Origin: Micromonosporaceae bacterium KJ-029
Lineage (GTDB): Bacteria > Actinomycetota > Actinomycetes > Mycobacteriales > Micromonosporaceae
Direction of reading: 5' to 3'
DNA length: 64,000 bases
Assembly (NCBI GenBank): GCA_005402585.1
Contig: BIFP01000022.1
Location: 62,001-126,000 of the forward strand
In this document: positions 43,560 through 53,565 of the stretch, piece after piece
Layout: each line of letters begins with the position of its first letter
How positions within the stretch are numbered: position 1 is the stretch's first letter
Notes under the pieces: generated by a model
What the model was told of the DNA's origin: nothing
What the model saw: the letters and a program-made list of their open reading frames with translations, nothing else
Database searches by the model: none
Position numbers and translations under genes: made by a program

Positions 43560-46500
43560 TCAGCGCCGGGCCAGCGACCGGTCGTCGCACAGCAGGTCGT
43601 CGAGCGGCACGCCGGCGCCGGCGGCGCGCTCCGCGGCCAGCCGGGCCGGCCCCAGGTCGACGGCCAGGAGCCCGGCGATGCGCCTCGCGTCGTGCCGGGC
43701 AGCGTCCGGTGACGGCAGTCCCGCCTCGTCGCGGGCGGCGTCCGCCGCGCCCAGCAGCCGGGCCGCCCGCACCGGGTCACCGGCCAGCCGGTGTGCCCCG
43801 GCGAGCCCCTCCAGGGCGAGCGCCACCGCCCGCGGGTCACCACTGTCCCGGGCGGCGGCGTAGCCCTCCAGATGCCGGTGCAGCGCGACGTCGGCCGCGC
43901 CACGCTGCTCGGCGACGAAGCCGAGCTCCGCGCCGACCGCGGCCACGCCGGCGTGCCAGCCGGCCTGCCTGTTCCACTCCCACCACGGGTGCAGCAACCG
44001 CTCGGCGGTGTCCCATCTGCCCTGCCGGCGCGCCGTGACCGCCAGTCCCAGGTCGGCGAACTGCTCCAAGGCCAGGTTGGACTGTTCCTCAGCCATCCGC
44101 CGGGCCCGGGCGTGCAGGTTGCCGGCGGCGGCGTAGTCGCCGGAGTCCAGCGCGATCCGTCCCAATTCGTTCAGCTGGTACGACACCTCGGGCCACAGGC
44201 CCAGGTCGTGGGCGATGCGCAGGGCATCGCGGTGCAGCCGCTCGGCGCGGTCGCTGTCTCCGGTCATCCGGGCCAGGGCGGCCAGCGGGTTGGTCGCCTG
44301 GACCACACCCCACTGGTCGCCGAGGTCACGGAACTCCTCGAGACTGCGCTCTGCGTCCCGGCGCAGCGCGGCGACGTCGCCGCGCAGCAGCGCGGTCCAG
44401 GCCAGGCTGCTCAGCGCGGCCGCCGCGCCCCAGCGGTCGCCAAGGCTGCGGAAGTCCGACAGCGCGCCGTCCAACCGGCCGTCGCCGGGCCGGGCGGTGA
44501 CATCCTCCGGCAACGCCGAGGCGAGCAGCCAGCGGGCCCGCGCCACGGCGTGCGGGTCGGCACCGGCCAGACCCTCGGCCTCCGCCCGGTTCAGCAGGTC
44601 GTGTGGGTCGTCGCCGCCGAGCGCGGCCATGCCCGCCTCCCACAGCAGCGCCTGGGCACGCCGGCCGGCCGGCGCCTCGCCCGGGGTCGCGGCCGCTGCG
44701 GCCAGCGCACGGCGGCCCTCGCCCAGCTGGCCGCGCAGCACCCAGTACCAGGCACAGGCGCTCGCCAGCCGGAGGGCGAGCACCGCGTCGCCACGCCGGG
44801 TCGCAGCGGCCAGAGCGGCCCGCAGGTTCGCCTGTTCGGCGTCCAACCGGCGCAGCCACCGGCGCTGCCCGGGACCGCGCAGATTCTGGTCCGCCTCCTC
44901 TGCGAGGGCGGTGTAGTAGGTACCGTGCCGCAGCCGCACCGTCTCGTCCTCGCCGGACTCCCGAAGCCGTTCGGCGCAATACGCGCCCACCGACTCCAGC
45001 ATCCGGTACCGCACCCCGTCGGCGTTCTCCACGAACGTGACCAGCGAGCAGTCCACCAGCCGCCCGAGCAGGTACGCCACATCCGCACGGGACACGCCCC
45101 CGGCGCCGGGCGGGTCCGCGCACACCTCCTCGGCGGAAGGCAGCGCGCAGCCGTCGGTGAACACCGACAGCCGCCGCAGCACGGCCCGCTCGTCTGCACC
45201 GATCAGGTCCCAGCTCCAGTCGATCATGGTGCGCAGAGTGGCGTGGTGGGCCGGGCCACCGCGCCGGCGGGCGGCCAGCAGCCGGAACCGGTCGTCGAGG
45301 CGGGCGGCCAGTTCGGTGATTCCCATCGTGCGCACCCGGGTGGCGGCCAGTTCCAGGGCCAGCGGTATGCCGTCGAGCCGCCGGCAGACGATGGCTACGG
45401 CGGCCGCGTTCTCGTCGTCCGAGGCGAAGCCGGGCTCGGAGGCGGCCGCCCGCGCCAGGAAGAGCTTCGCGGCACTGGACCGGCGCAACTGCGCGACGGT
45501 CGCCGTATCCGCCTCCGGCAGCGCCAGCGGCGGCACCCGCACCAGAACCTCGCCGGGTACCCCGAGCGGCTCCCGGCTGGTGGCGAGAATGCGCAGGTCA
45601 GGGCAGGCATCCAGCAGTTCGCGGCCGAGCTCGGCGACGTCCTCGACGACGTGCTCGCAATTGTCCAACACCAGCAGCAGCCGCCGGCTCCGCAGCGCCG
45701 CCACCAGCCGGTCGGCATCGCGGGCGCTACCGGACCGGCCGTCGTCCCGGAGCCCAAGCGTGCCGGCGACGGCGTCGATCACCGCAGATGGCGACCGCCC
45801 GCCGGCCGGGCGTGGCACGGTGGTGAACTCGACCATCCACGCGCCGGCCGGCAGACCGGCTGCGATCCGCGAGGCGACGGCCACCGCGAGCCGGGTCTTG
45901 CCGACACCGCCGGGACCGGTCAGGGTGACCAGGCGGCCGGCGTCCAGCAGCCGGGCCGCGTCGGCGACTGCGGCGTCCCGGCCGATCAGCCCGGTCAGTG
46001 GGGCCGGCAGGTTCCCCCGTTCGGGCTCGATCGGCGCCGGCGTCGTGGCCGGGCCGGTGAGCGCCGGATCCTGGCGGAGCAGGGCCCGGTGCAGGGCGAC
46101 CAGTTCGGGTCCGGGGTCGAGTCCCAGCTCGTCGCGCATGCGGTCGCCGAAGACCCGGAACTCGTCGAGCGCCTCGGCCTGCCGGCCGCACCGGTAGAGC
46201 GCCCGCATCCGCGCCGCTCGGAAACGTTCGCGGAGCGGATGGCGTTCCACCAGGTCGGTGAGGTCGGCCAGCACGTCGGCGTGCCGGCCCAGGTCGAGCG
46301 CGGCCTCGGCCCACTCCTCCTGAGCGATCAGCCGAGCCTCCGCCCAGCGCACGGCGGCCGGCCGGACGAACGCCTCGTCCGGGAAGTCGGCGAGCGCGGG
46401 GCCGCGCCACAGCGCCAGGGCGTCGGCCAGCAGCGCCATCCTGTCCCGGGGGTGACCGGCGCGGCGGGCCCGGTCCACCAGGTCGGTGAACAGGCCGACG

Positions 46501-46805
46501 TCGACCGCGTCGTCGCCGACCAGCAGGGCGTACCCGGCCAGGGAATGGGTGACCAGATCGCGCGCCCCCGGCTCGGCGTCGTCCAGTGCGCGTCTGAGCT
46601 GCGATATCTTGCTGCGGAGCACGCCGCCCGGATTGGCGGGCAGTCGGTCCCCCCAGATGTCGTCGACGAGCCGGTCCGCCGCCACCGGCCGGCCGTAGTT
46701 GACCAGCAGGTCGGCCAGCAGCGCGCGGACCTTGAGCTCCGGGATTCGCACCGGCTTGCCGTCGGCCGTCCAGACCTCGAGGGGACCGAGCATCCCGAAG
46801 CGCAT
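43560..46805 (-). CDS. AfsR/BTAD-type regulator with NB-ARC and TPR domains
   Basis: 1081 residues. It has an OmpR-like winged HTH (res. ~1-95, MRFGMLGPLEVW...GGVLRSKISQLRRALDD), a bacterial transcriptional activator domain (~98-245), an NB-ARC ATPase (~280-560; Walker A LTGPGGVGKTRLAVAV, then LLVLDNCEHVVEDVAEL) and a long C-terminal TPR-like helical part. Such large SARP proteins activate antibiotic clusters. The ATG at 46803-46805 gives the conserved start; the open frame upstream runs into the methyltransferase region. It follows the O-methyltransferase by 52 bp on the same strand. It is the best candidate for main activator of the right-hand operons. Confidence 0.93.
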   Translation of the reverse strand: MRFGMLGPLEVWTADGKPVRIPELKVRALLADLLVNYGRPVAADRLVDDIWGDRLPANPGGVLRSKISQLRRALDDAEPGARDLVTHSLAGYALLVGDDAVDVGLFTDLVDRARRAGHPRDRMALLADALALWRGPALADFPDEAFVRPAAVRWAEARLIAQEEWAEAALDLGRHADVLADLTDLVERHPLRERFRAARMRALYRCGRQAEALDEFRVFGDRMRDELGLDPGPELVALHRALLRQDPALTGPATTPAPIEPERGNLPAPLTGLIGRDAAVADAARLLDAGRLVTLTGPGGVGKTRLAVAVASRIAAGLPAGAWMVEFTTVPRPAGGRSPSAVIDAVAGTLGLRDDGRSGSARDADRLVAALRSRRLLLVLDNCEHVVEDVAELGRELLDACPDLRILATSREPLGVPGEVLVRVPPLALPEADTATVAQLRRSSAAKLFLARAAASEPGFASDDENAAAVAIVCRRLDGIPLALELAATRVRTMGITELAARLDDRFRLLAARRRGGPAHHATLRTMIDWSWDLIGADERAVLRRLSVFTDGCALPSAEEVCADPPGAGGVSRADVAYLLGRLVDCSLVTFVENADGVRYRMLESVGAYCAERLRESGEDETVRLRHGTYYTALAEEADQNLRGPGQRRWLRRLDAEQANLRAALAAATRRGDAVLALRLASACAWYWVLRGQLGEGRRALAAAAATPGEAPAGRRAQALLWEAGMAALGGDDPHDLLNRAEAEGLAGADPHAVARARWLLASALPEDVTARPGDGRLDGALSDFRSLGDRWGAAAALSSLAWTALLRGDVAALRRDAERSLEEFRDLGDQWGVVQATNPLAALARMTGDSDRAERLHRDALRIAHDLGLWPEVSYQLNELGRIALDSGDYAAAGNLHARARRMAEEQSNLALEQFADLGLAVTARRQGRWDTAERLLHPWWEWNRQAGWHAGVAAVGAELGFVAEQRGAADVALHRHLEGYAAARDSGDPRAVALALEGLAGAHRLAGDPVRAARLLGAADAARDEAGLPSPDAARHDARRIAGLLAVDLGPARLAAERAAGAGVPLDDLLCDDRSLARR

Positions 46806-46857
46806 GCGGCACAGGGTAACGCAACAGGGCGGCGCGACGGCGTAACGGAATGCCAGG

Positions 46858-47859
46858 TCAGCCTGCCGCGCGCAGCTCCACGATGGAGAACGAACCGGCC
46901 GGATGGACGGCCACACCGCGTAGCCCGACCGACGCCGCGAGGGCGGTCAGATCGGCCGCGGTCCGCTCCCGACCACCGCAGGCCGTCAGCATGCGCAGGT
47001 CCATGCCCGTGTGGGTGGCGGCCCCACCCGGCCCGGTCTGCTCGACCACCAGCACCGCGCCGGTGTCCCCGGCCGCCTCCCCGCACCGGCGCAGGATCTC
47101 CCGCGCCGGGTCGTCCGCCCAGTTGTGCAGCACGAACGACAGCACATACCCGCCGGCGCCGGCCGGCAGCGGGTCGAAGAAGCTGCCGGCGACCACGTCC
47201 AGGCGGTCACCCATCCCCGACTCCGCGACCGACTTGCGGGCGGTCTCGCAGTTGTCCGGCATCTCGAGCACCGTGCCGCGCAGCGTCGGGTAGGCGTTGA
47301 GCAGCCCGATCAGCAGCGCGCCGTTGCCGCCGCCGACGTCGACGACCCAGCCCAGCGGACCCCAGTCCATGCCTTCGACGATCTCCGGCGACCGTGACTC
47401 CAGGTCGCTGGTGAGCCGGTTGAAGTTCGCGGCCCGTTCCGGGTCGGCGGCCCAGTCCTCCCAGAAGGAGCGGCCGAACTGCACCGGGAAGCCGGCCTCT
47501 CCCGTACGCACGCTGTGCAGCAGTTGCACGAACGACAGCTCGGCCCGGCCGACGGAGCCCTCGATGTCGAGCCGGGCACGGGCCTTCGACGGGTGGTCCT
47601 CCCGCAGCACCGCGCCGAGCGGGGTCAGCGAGTACCGTCCGTCGCCCTCCCGGGTCAGCACGCCCCGGACGGCGAGGTACCGCATGACCCGCTCCAGCGC
47701 GTCCGCGTCCACCCCTTCGGCCCTGGCGATCGCCTCGGCGGTGTCGGCCCCGTCGGCGATGTGGTCGGCCAAGCGCAACGTCGCAGCCGTCCGGATCGCC
47801 ATCGGCGTGCCAAGCCCCGCCATGGACCAGATCCTGGCGCTCATCTCGTCCCGTGCCAC
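46858..47859 (-). CDS. SAM-dependent O-methyltransferase
   Basis: 333 residues of the plant/bacterial small-molecule O-methyltransferase family (Methyltransf_2): an N-terminal winged-helix dimerisation part (LGTPMAIRTAATLRLADHIADG), motif I VVDVGGGNGALLIGLL, the catalytic-histidine region FVLHNWADDPAREILRRC and the acidic block VLVVEQ. It should methylate a phenolic hydroxyl, which fits the HpaB-like hydroxylase divergent to it: a 3-hydroxy-beta-tyrosine methylated to a methoxy group. The GTG at 47857-47859 is used because GAGGGGG precedes it; an ATG at 47842-47844 is the alternative. Confidence 0.88.
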   Translation of the reverse strand: MARDEMSARIWSMAGLGTPMAIRTAATLRLADHIADGADTAEAIARAEGVDADALERVMRYLAVRGVLTREGDGRYSLTPLGAVLREDHPSKARARLDIEGSVGRAELSFVQLLHSVRTGEAGFPVQFGRSFWEDWAADPERAANFNRLTSDLESRSPEIVEGMDWGPLGWVVDVGGGNGALLIGLLNAYPTLRGTVLEMPDNCETARKSVAESGMGDRLDVVAGSFFDPLPAGAGGYVLSFVLHNWADDPAREILRRCGEAAGDTGAVLVVEQTGPGGAATHTGMDLRMLTACGGRERTAADLTALAASVGLRGVAVHPAGSFSIVELRAAG

Positions 47860-47929
47860 CGTGCCCCCTCGCGGGTCGTAGGAATCGCAACGTCGCCCGC
47901 TCACGCTCGCATTCCGGGCAGGACAGCGG

Positions 47930-47946
47930 CATCTCCTGAATTGCCG
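47930..47946 (-). promoter_or_regulatory. Recurrent motif, copy between O-methyltransferase and hydroxylase
   Basis: CATCTC (47930-47935), five bases, TTGCCG (47941-47946, one deviation). It lies in the 169-bp divergent promoter region, 71 bp before the O-methyltransferase start and about 83 bp before the hydroxylase start. Confidence 0.45.
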
Positions 47947-48028
47947 TCCCGCATTCGTTTCCTTGTCCTGCCACCGAACCGGCTGGCAGGCTCCTTGAAT
48001 ATCCGCACCGCCATGCCGAGGGAGCTGA

Positions 48029-49576
48029 ATGCCGATGCCGAGCGCAGAATCCACGACGGCGCCACCGGAGGCGCAACAGTCTGGATTACGGCCATTTACC
48101 GCTGCCGAATATCTGGATAGCCTGCGAGACGGCCGGGAGGTCTGGCTGTACGGCGAACGGGTCAAGGACGTCACCGAGCATCCGGCCTTCCGCAACAACG
48201 CCCGGACCATCGCAAACATGTACGACGCGCTCTGGAACTCGGCTGACCGGGACGTGCTGACCGTCCCGACCGACACCGGCAACGGTGGCTTCACCCACCC
48301 GTTCTTCCGCGCCCCGGTCGACGCGGCCGACCTGCGCCGCTCACGCGACGCCATCGCGGCCTGGCAGCGGCGCTGCTACGGCTGGCTCGGCCGCTCGCCC
48401 GACTACAAAGCGTCGTTCCTCGCGACCCTGGGCGCCAAGGCCGACTTCTACGACCCGTTCGGCGACAACGCCCGCCACTGGTACCGAAAGTGCCAGGAGC
48501 GCGTGCTGCACGTCAACCACGCGCTCGTGCACCCGCCGGTGGACCGCCAGCTGCGCCCGGAGCAGGTTTCCGACGTGTACGTGCACGTGGATCGGGAGAC
48601 CGACGCCGGCCTGGTGGTGAGCGGGGCGAAGGTGGTGGCCACCGGGTCCGCGCTGACCAACTTCAACTTCATCGCCCACCACGGGCTCCGGATCAAGGAG
48701 AAGCGCTTCGGCGTGGTGTTCATGGCGCCGATGAACGTCCCCGGGGTGAAGCTGCTCTGCCGCACCTCGTACGAGATGACCGCGGCCCGGACCGCCAGCC
48801 CGTTCGACTATCCCCTGTCGAGCCGGATGGACGAGAACGACGCGGTCATCGTGTTCGACCAGGCCCTGATCCCATGGGAGAACGTCTTCGTCTACGGCGA
48901 CCTGGACAAGGCGAACACCTTCTTCCACGACTCCGGCTTCATGCCGCGGTTCTCCATGCACGGCGCCACCCGGCTGGCGGTCAAGTTCGACTTCATCTGC
49001 GGCCTGCTGATGAAGGCCGTGGAGATCAACGGCACCGACGAGTTCCGGCAGGTGCAGGGCAACATCGGCGAGCTGATGGTCTGGCGGCATCTGATGTGGG
49101 CGCTGTCCGACGCCATGATCGAGCGGTGCCGGCCGTGGGCCGACGGCTACGTGCAGCCCAACGAGGAGTACGCGCTGACGTACCGGACCCTCGCCCCGCT
49201 GGCGTACGGCAAGATGCGCGAGATCGTCCAGCACACCGCGGGCAGCGGGCTGATCTACCTGAACTCGGGGGTCGCCGACTTCCACAACCCGGAGATCCGC
49301 CCGTATCTGGACCAGTACCTGCGAGGGTCCCACGGCACCAGCGCGGAGCAGCGGGTGAAGGTGATGAAGCTGCTCTGGGACGCGGTGGGCACGGAGTTCG
49401 GCGGGCGCCACGAACTGTACGAGCGCAACCACGCCGGCAACCCGGACGACAACCGGTCCCAGGTGCTGCGCCGTGGCAGGCAGGCCGGTGTCACCGATGA
49501 CATGATCGCGCTGGTCGAGCAGTGCCTGTCCGAGTACGACCTGAACGGCTGGACGGCGCCGCACCTGGCGTCCTAG
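48029..49576 (+). CDS. HpaB-family FADH2-dependent phenol hydroxylase (SgcC-like)
   Basis: 515 residues of the 4-hydroxyphenylacetate 3-monooxygenase family. [25 protein letters not shown] and [19 protein letters not shown] start the protein; [36 protein letters not shown] and [15 protein letters not shown] are the family's substrate and flavin regions. It uses free reduced FAD from a reductase, here probably the E6-like enzyme at 973-1506. SgcC hydroxylates PCP-bound chloro-beta-tyrosine ortho to the phenol, and the same step is expected here on the PCP-bound substrate. The ATG at 48029 follows GGGAG; a second ATG lies two codons later. Confidence 0.93.
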   Translation: MPMPSAESTTAPPEAQQSGLRPFTAAEYLDSLRDGREVWLYGERVKDVTEHPAFRNNARTIANMYDALWNSADRDVLTVPTDTGNGGFTHPFFRAPVDAADLRRSRDAIAAWQRRCYGWLGRSPDYKASFLATLGAKADFYDPFGDNARHWYRKCQERVLHVNHALVHPPVDRQLRPEQVSDVYVHVDRETDAGLVVSGAKVVATGSALTNFNFIAHHGLRIKEKRFGVVFMAPMNVPGVKLLCRTSYEMTAARTASPFDYPLSSRMDENDAVIVFDQALIPWENVFVYGDLDKANTFFHDSGFMPRFSMHGATRLAVKFDFICGLLMKAVEINGTDEFRQVQGNIGELMVWRHLMWALSDAMIERCRPWADGYVQPNEEYALTYRTLAPLAYGKMREIVQHTAGSGLIYLNSGVADFHNPEIRPYLDQYLRGSHGTSAEQRVKVMKLLWDAVGTEFGGRHELYERNHAGNPDDNRSQVLRRGRQAGVTDDMIALVEQCLSEYDLNGWTAPHLAS

Positions 49577-49647
49577 GGCCTGATCCTGGGTGGGCGCTCG
49601 TCGAGCGTCCACCCATCTGCCTGCCCGCGACCGGCACGCCGGCGCGA

Positions 49648-49694
49648 ACGCCGCGGGTCCGGTGCCTGCCACAGAGGCACCGGACCCGCGGCGT
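49648..49694. terminator. Very strong bidirectional terminator
   Basis: A perfect 20-bp stem (ACGCCGCGGGTCCGGTGCCT at 49648-49667 with its complement at 49675-49694), seven-base loop, followed by GTTT on the plus strand. It lies between the convergent hydroxylase and radical SAM genes. A smaller hairpin (GGGTGG...CCACCC near 49590-49615) precedes it. Confidence 0.92.
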
Positions 49695-49697
49695 GTT

Positions 49698-51767
49698 TCA
49701 GGAACAGCCGCCCTTGTCTGCCTTGAGCATCCCGAGCGTGGGCCGCCCGTCCGGGGCCGGTGGGCCGGGCTCCGCGGACCGCGACGCCGAGGTGGCGTCG
49801 AACTCCGCCTCGCTCAGGCCCTCGGCACGTCCCCGCGCGTTGCCGTGGACCTCCGCCGCGGTCATCCCCATGAAGTGCACGACGATCTCGTGGTTGGTCG
49901 ACGTGACCGCGGACTCCGAGCCGGTGCGGTAGTACAGGTCAACGGCGATGTCCACCGGCGACAGGTCCGGCTCCGTGCCGGCGCGGATGGCCGCGACGAT
50001 GGCCGGCACGTCGTAGCGGAGCCGCACCCCGCTGCGCAGGTAGTACTGCTCATCGCGTACCAGCACCACCGGCAGGTCCTCACCGGCCGGCCCGTCGGCC
50101 GGACGATAGACCGGTTGGGTGAGCAGGTCGTACCGGAACACCTCGTCCAGCACCGGCGCCGCCTCGGCGGGCACCAGCGGCCGGATCGCCTCGTCCCACC
50201 AGCGGTGCAGCATCCGTTCCGCGTCCGGGTCGGTGTAGAGGTAGGTGATCGCCGCCCCGAACGCGCCGGTTCCGCCGACCGCGGTCGCCGCGTACCCCCG
50301 CAGCGGCGCTGCCGCCGGGTCGTCCGTTGTGCTGATCCAGGCGTCCAGGTTGCGCAGCACCTCGGACTGGGTGATGCCGGCGAGGTGCCGCAGCGCGGGC
50401 CAGATCCACCGCAGCACCGCGTTCTCCGCCACCACGCGCGCCATGAAGAGGAACCGCTGCATCTGCTGGTTCTCGGCGAAGGTCATGGTGTTGTGCGCGA
50501 GCACGTACTCGAAGTCGTCGCTGTCACCGCGGACGGCCTTGATGCCGTACTGCTCCTTTTTCTCCATGTAGTCGGTGTTGGGCAACAGCAGGATCGGGTA
50601 CACGGCGATCCGCGACACCCGGCGGGACAGGCGATCATATCCATCCATGAAGGACTCGATCGTCTCGCCCGGAGCGCCCCAGATCAGCTCGGCGTAACAG
50701 TCGAGCCCCTCCTCGTCCAGCCAGGCGGCGAGGTCCTCCCACTCGTTGACCTTCATGTTGCGCCGGTTCATGGTGTCCAGCGCGTTGTCGCTGAGCGTCT
50801 GTAGCGCGAGCGTGAAGGAGCTGCGCATGCCGGCCTGCTTCATCATCTTGACGATGCGGTAGAACGTCTTCGACTTGTTCTTCGCCCAGGACGTCTCCAG
50901 CGCGCGCGGGAATCCGAGCCGGTCCCGGGTCTCGATGAGTGCCTCGACGAACCCCACGTCACCGGGCAGGAGCCCGAAATTGGCGTCGCAGGCGACCACG
51001 GTGTGCACCTTGAGCCGGCCGAACATCTCCAGCTCGGCGCGCAGCCGCTCCGGCGAGAACGCCCGGACCTTCTGGCCGACGGCGCCGCCCCAGTAGCAGA
51101 AGGCGCACTTGTACGGGCAGCCCCGGTTGGTCTCCATCAGCGCCACGTCGTACCGGAAGGCGCCGTTGGCGTCGGTCATCTCCAGCGCACCGGTCAGGAA
51201 CGGCGAAGGGATGATCTCGAGGTCCTCGATCCGCTCACGGGCGACGTTGTGGCAGGTGGCGCCGTCGGATTCACGGAACGACACACCGGCCACCGGGTGC
51301 AGCGCATGCTTGTCCACGCCGTCCAGATAGCAGTTGAGCAGGTCGCGGAAGGTCAGCTCGCCCTCACCGTTGACCACGACATCGACCTCGGGGAACATCC
51401 GGAACACCCGGTCCGCCTGCTCGGCCACGTGGGTGCCGCCGAAGACGACCCAGCCGTCCGGGTTGAGCTGCTTGAACGTCGCGGCCAACGATCCGAAGGA
51501 CCGGTAGTTCCAGCCCAGCACGCTGAACGCGAGAACGTCCGGCGGCCCGTCGCTGAACAGGGCGTTGGCCATGGTGGCGTTGGTGGTGCCGCCGCGGAAG
51601 TTGTGGATGCTGATGTCGCAGGCGTCGCGGATCCGGTCGTCGGCCAAGGCCGTCGCCTTCAGGTAGCCCGATGCCAGCGGCATCGACTCCAGCGGCATTT
51701 CCCAGACACCCTGTTGCACCAGGAACACCTTGGTTCCGGCGTTCGGTTTGCCGTCCGGGCTCGTCAT
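49698..51767 (-). CDS. Cobalamin-type radical SAM enzyme
   Basis: 689 residues. The N-terminal ~170 residues look like a B12-binding Rossmann-type domain (VFLVQQGVWEMPLESMPLASGYLKA ... VVFGGTHVAEQADRVFRMFPEVDVVVNGEGE). The radical SAM core has CPYKCAFCYWG with Cys217, Cys221 and Cys224 for the [4Fe-4S] cluster. The C-terminal 250 residues are unassigned and end in GGCS. Relatives methylate unactivated carbons or rearrange substrates in natural-product pathways. The usual cobalamin DxHxxG motif is not evident, so B12 use is uncertain. CGGAGGA precedes the ATG. The substrate (aromatic ring, sugar or core) is unknown. Confidence 0.88.
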   Translation of the reverse strand: MTSPDGKPNAGTKVFLVQQGVWEMPLESMPLASGYLKATALADDRIRDACDISIHNFRGGTTNATMANALFSDGPPDVLAFSVLGWNYRSFGSLAATFKQLNPDGWVVFGGTHVAEQADRVFRMFPEVDVVVNGEGELTFRDLLNCYLDGVDKHALHPVAGVSFRESDGATCHNVARERIEDLEIIPSPFLTGALEMTDANGAFRYDVALMETNRGCPYKCAFCYWGGAVGQKVRAFSPERLRAELEMFGRLKVHTVVACDANFGLLPGDVGFVEALIETRDRLGFPRALETSWAKNKSKTFYRIVKMMKQAGMRSSFTLALQTLSDNALDTMNRRNMKVNEWEDLAAWLDEEGLDCYAELIWGAPGETIESFMDGYDRLSRRVSRIAVYPILLLPNTDYMEKKEQYGIKAVRGDSDDFEYVLAHNTMTFAENQQMQRFLFMARVVAENAVLRWIWPALRHLAGITQSEVLRNLDAWISTTDDPAAAPLRGYAATAVGGTGAFGAAITYLYTDPDAERMLHRWWDEAIRPLVPAEAAPVLDEVFRYDLLTQPVYRPADGPAGEDLPVVLVRDEQYYLRSGVRLRYDVPAIVAAIRAGTEPDLSPVDIAVDLYYRTGSESAVTSTNHEIVVHFMGMTAAEVHGNARGRAEGLSEAEFDATSASRSAEPGPPAPDGRPTLGMLKADKGGCS

Positions 51768-51963
51768 GTGGGGTCCTCCGTTTGCTGATCGGGTCGGGAC
51801 GGCGGGTCGTCCCGGCGGTCCGGCCAGGGCCGCCACCCCTCCGTCACACCGTCCGCAGGGCAGGACGCAACCGGCCCCACACCAGTCATGACGACGGGCG
51901 CGGGGCCGCTATGCGACCGGCTGTGTCAGCGGTCCGCACTCAGGACCTGGGCGAGCCGCCCGG

Positions 51964-53565
51964 TCAGGCGGGCACGATGGACATCGCGTGCTGGAAGATG
52001 TTCAGCGGGTCGTACTTCTTCTTGATCCGCTGCAGCTTCGGGTAGCTGTCCTTGTAGTAGAGGTCGTGCCAGGGCACCCCCGACGTGTTCCACGCCGGGT
52101 CCATGGTGTCCTTGCTGGGGTAGTTGATGTAGCAGCCGTCGTACTGGTCGTTCGGAACCGGCACTCCGCCGGTGGCGGCGTGCACGTCCCGGTAGAGCCG
52201 GCGGGTCCACTCCACGGCCTCCGCGTCGACCGCCGGATCGCCCCAGGTGGAGTCGATCCAGAAGCGCAGGATGGAGTCGCGCTGGGGCACCGCCGTGGCG
52301 TCCGACGGGATCGCGTTTACCTGTCCGCCGTACGCACCGAGGTAGACCAGGCAGGAGTTCTTGGAGTCGGGGTCGGTCAGGGCCCGGTAGATGATGTCGA
52401 TCTGGTGGTCGCTGAGCGGCTTGCGCAGGTTGCTGCCCGCCGACTTGGTACGGGCACCGAGCGAACGGGGGTACTCGAACAGCGCGTTGGCGAGCCAGAG
52501 CTCCTCGTTCGTGTCGACCCAGCCCTCCACGGACACGCCCTCGGAGATCGCGGCGATGTAGTCCTCGACCATCTTGCGGGCGTTGGGCGCCGTGGCGTCC
52601 ATCCGGCACTCGAGGTAGAGCGCGTAGTCCTTCTTCGCGTTGAGATGCAGGGCGCTGTGCATGGCGACGTACGGCGAGTCGGGCCCGCTGTTGGCCGCGT
52701 GCCAGGCGCCGTGGTTCTGCACCAGCCGCTTGAAGTCCGCCTCGGTCAGCGACTCCCATGGCCAGGTCACCCAGGTCATCAGAAGCCGGGCCGGCGGCCG
52801 CGGCAGCGCCTTGGTCGGGTCGTTCCCGGTGGCCTTCGGGTCGCGGAACCAGTACCGGGTGACGATGCCGAAGTTGCCGCCGCCACCACCGGTGTGCGCC
52901 CACCACAGGTCACGGTTCGGGTCGTTGGCGCGGCGCGTGGCTACGACGACCTTGGTCTTGCCCTTGGCGTCGACAGTCACCACTTCGACCGCGTACAGGT
53001 GGTCGGAGATGAGGCCGTACCGCCGGGACAGCGGCCCGTATCCTCCGCCGGCCGTGTGCCCGCCGATGCCCACCGGTGGGCACACCCCGCCGGGGATGGT
53101 CACACCCCAGCCCAGGTAGAGCGCCTTGTACGCCTGCGCGAGCGTAGCGCCCGCGCCGACCGAGAAGGCGTTCATCTTGGTGTCCCACGAGATCTGGTGC
53201 ATCGGAGACACGTCGATGAGCATGTCGAAGCGCGGGTCGGCGACCAGCGCCTCGAGGCAGTGCCCGCCGCTGCGGACGGTGAACTTGCGACCCTCCTTGA
53301 CCGCCCGCTGCACCGCCTCCTGAACCTGGCCGGCCGAGTAGGCCAGCACGATCGAATCCGGGGAGAAAACAAAACGCGCATTGAACCCGCGCATCAGCAA
53401 TTCGGGGTAACGCGGGTCGTCCGGACGCACCACCACATTCGGCAATGCCGCCCCACCGCTGTTGCCGACCGCCTGCGCAGCGCCGGGCTGCAGAACCAAG
53501 CCGGTGACAGCGGCGCCGGACACAGCAGCGGCCGAGCCGAGGAACTGCCGGCGCGATGCAACCAT
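51964..53565 (-). CDS. Tat-exported BBE-type FAD oxidase (bicovalent)
   Basis: 533 residues. A twin-arginine signal (SRRQFLGSAAAVSGAAVTG, ending near GAAQA) is followed by a PCMH-type FAD domain and a C-terminal berberine-bridge block (YINYPSKD, then YYKDSYPKLQRIKKKYDPLNIFQH). His102 in VRSGGHC and Cys162 in GGVCPPVGIGGH match the residues that bind FAD covalently at two points. These oxidases act on alcohols, amines or sugars with O2. Being exported, it would work outside the membrane on a late product. It lies upstream of the radical SAM gene on the same strand with a 196-bp gap. Confidence 0.9.
   Translation of the reverse strand: MVASRRQFLGSAAAVSGAAVTGLVLQPGAAQAVGNSGGAALPNVVVRPDDPRYPELLMRGFNARFVFSPDSIVLAYSAGQVQEAVQRAVKEGRKFTVRSGGHCLEALVADPRFDMLIDVSPMHQISWDTKMNAFSVGAGATLAQAYKALYLGWGVTIPGGVCPPVGIGGHTAGGGYGPLSRRYGLISDHLYAVEVVTVDAKGKTKVVVATRRANDPNRDLWWAHTGGGGGNFGIVTRYWFRDPKATGNDPTKALPRPPARLLMTWVTWPWESLTEADFKRLVQNHGAWHAANSGPDSPYVAMHSALHLNAKKDYALYLECRMDATAPNARKMVEDYIAAISEGVSVEGWVDTNEELWLANALFEYPRSLGARTKSAGSNLRKPLSDHQIDIIYRALTDPDSKNSCLVYLGAYGGQVNAIPSDATAVPQRDSILRFWIDSTWGDPAVDAEAVEWTRRLYRDVHAATGGVPVPNDQYDGCYINYPSKDTMDPAWNTSGVPWHDLYYKDSYPKLQRIKKKYDPLNIFQHAMSIVPA

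Noticed and set aside
43791..47300. 1169-residue plus-strand open frame
   Set aside because: Antisense of the AfsR-type regulator and O-methyltransferase, both with complete motifs; low-complexity product.
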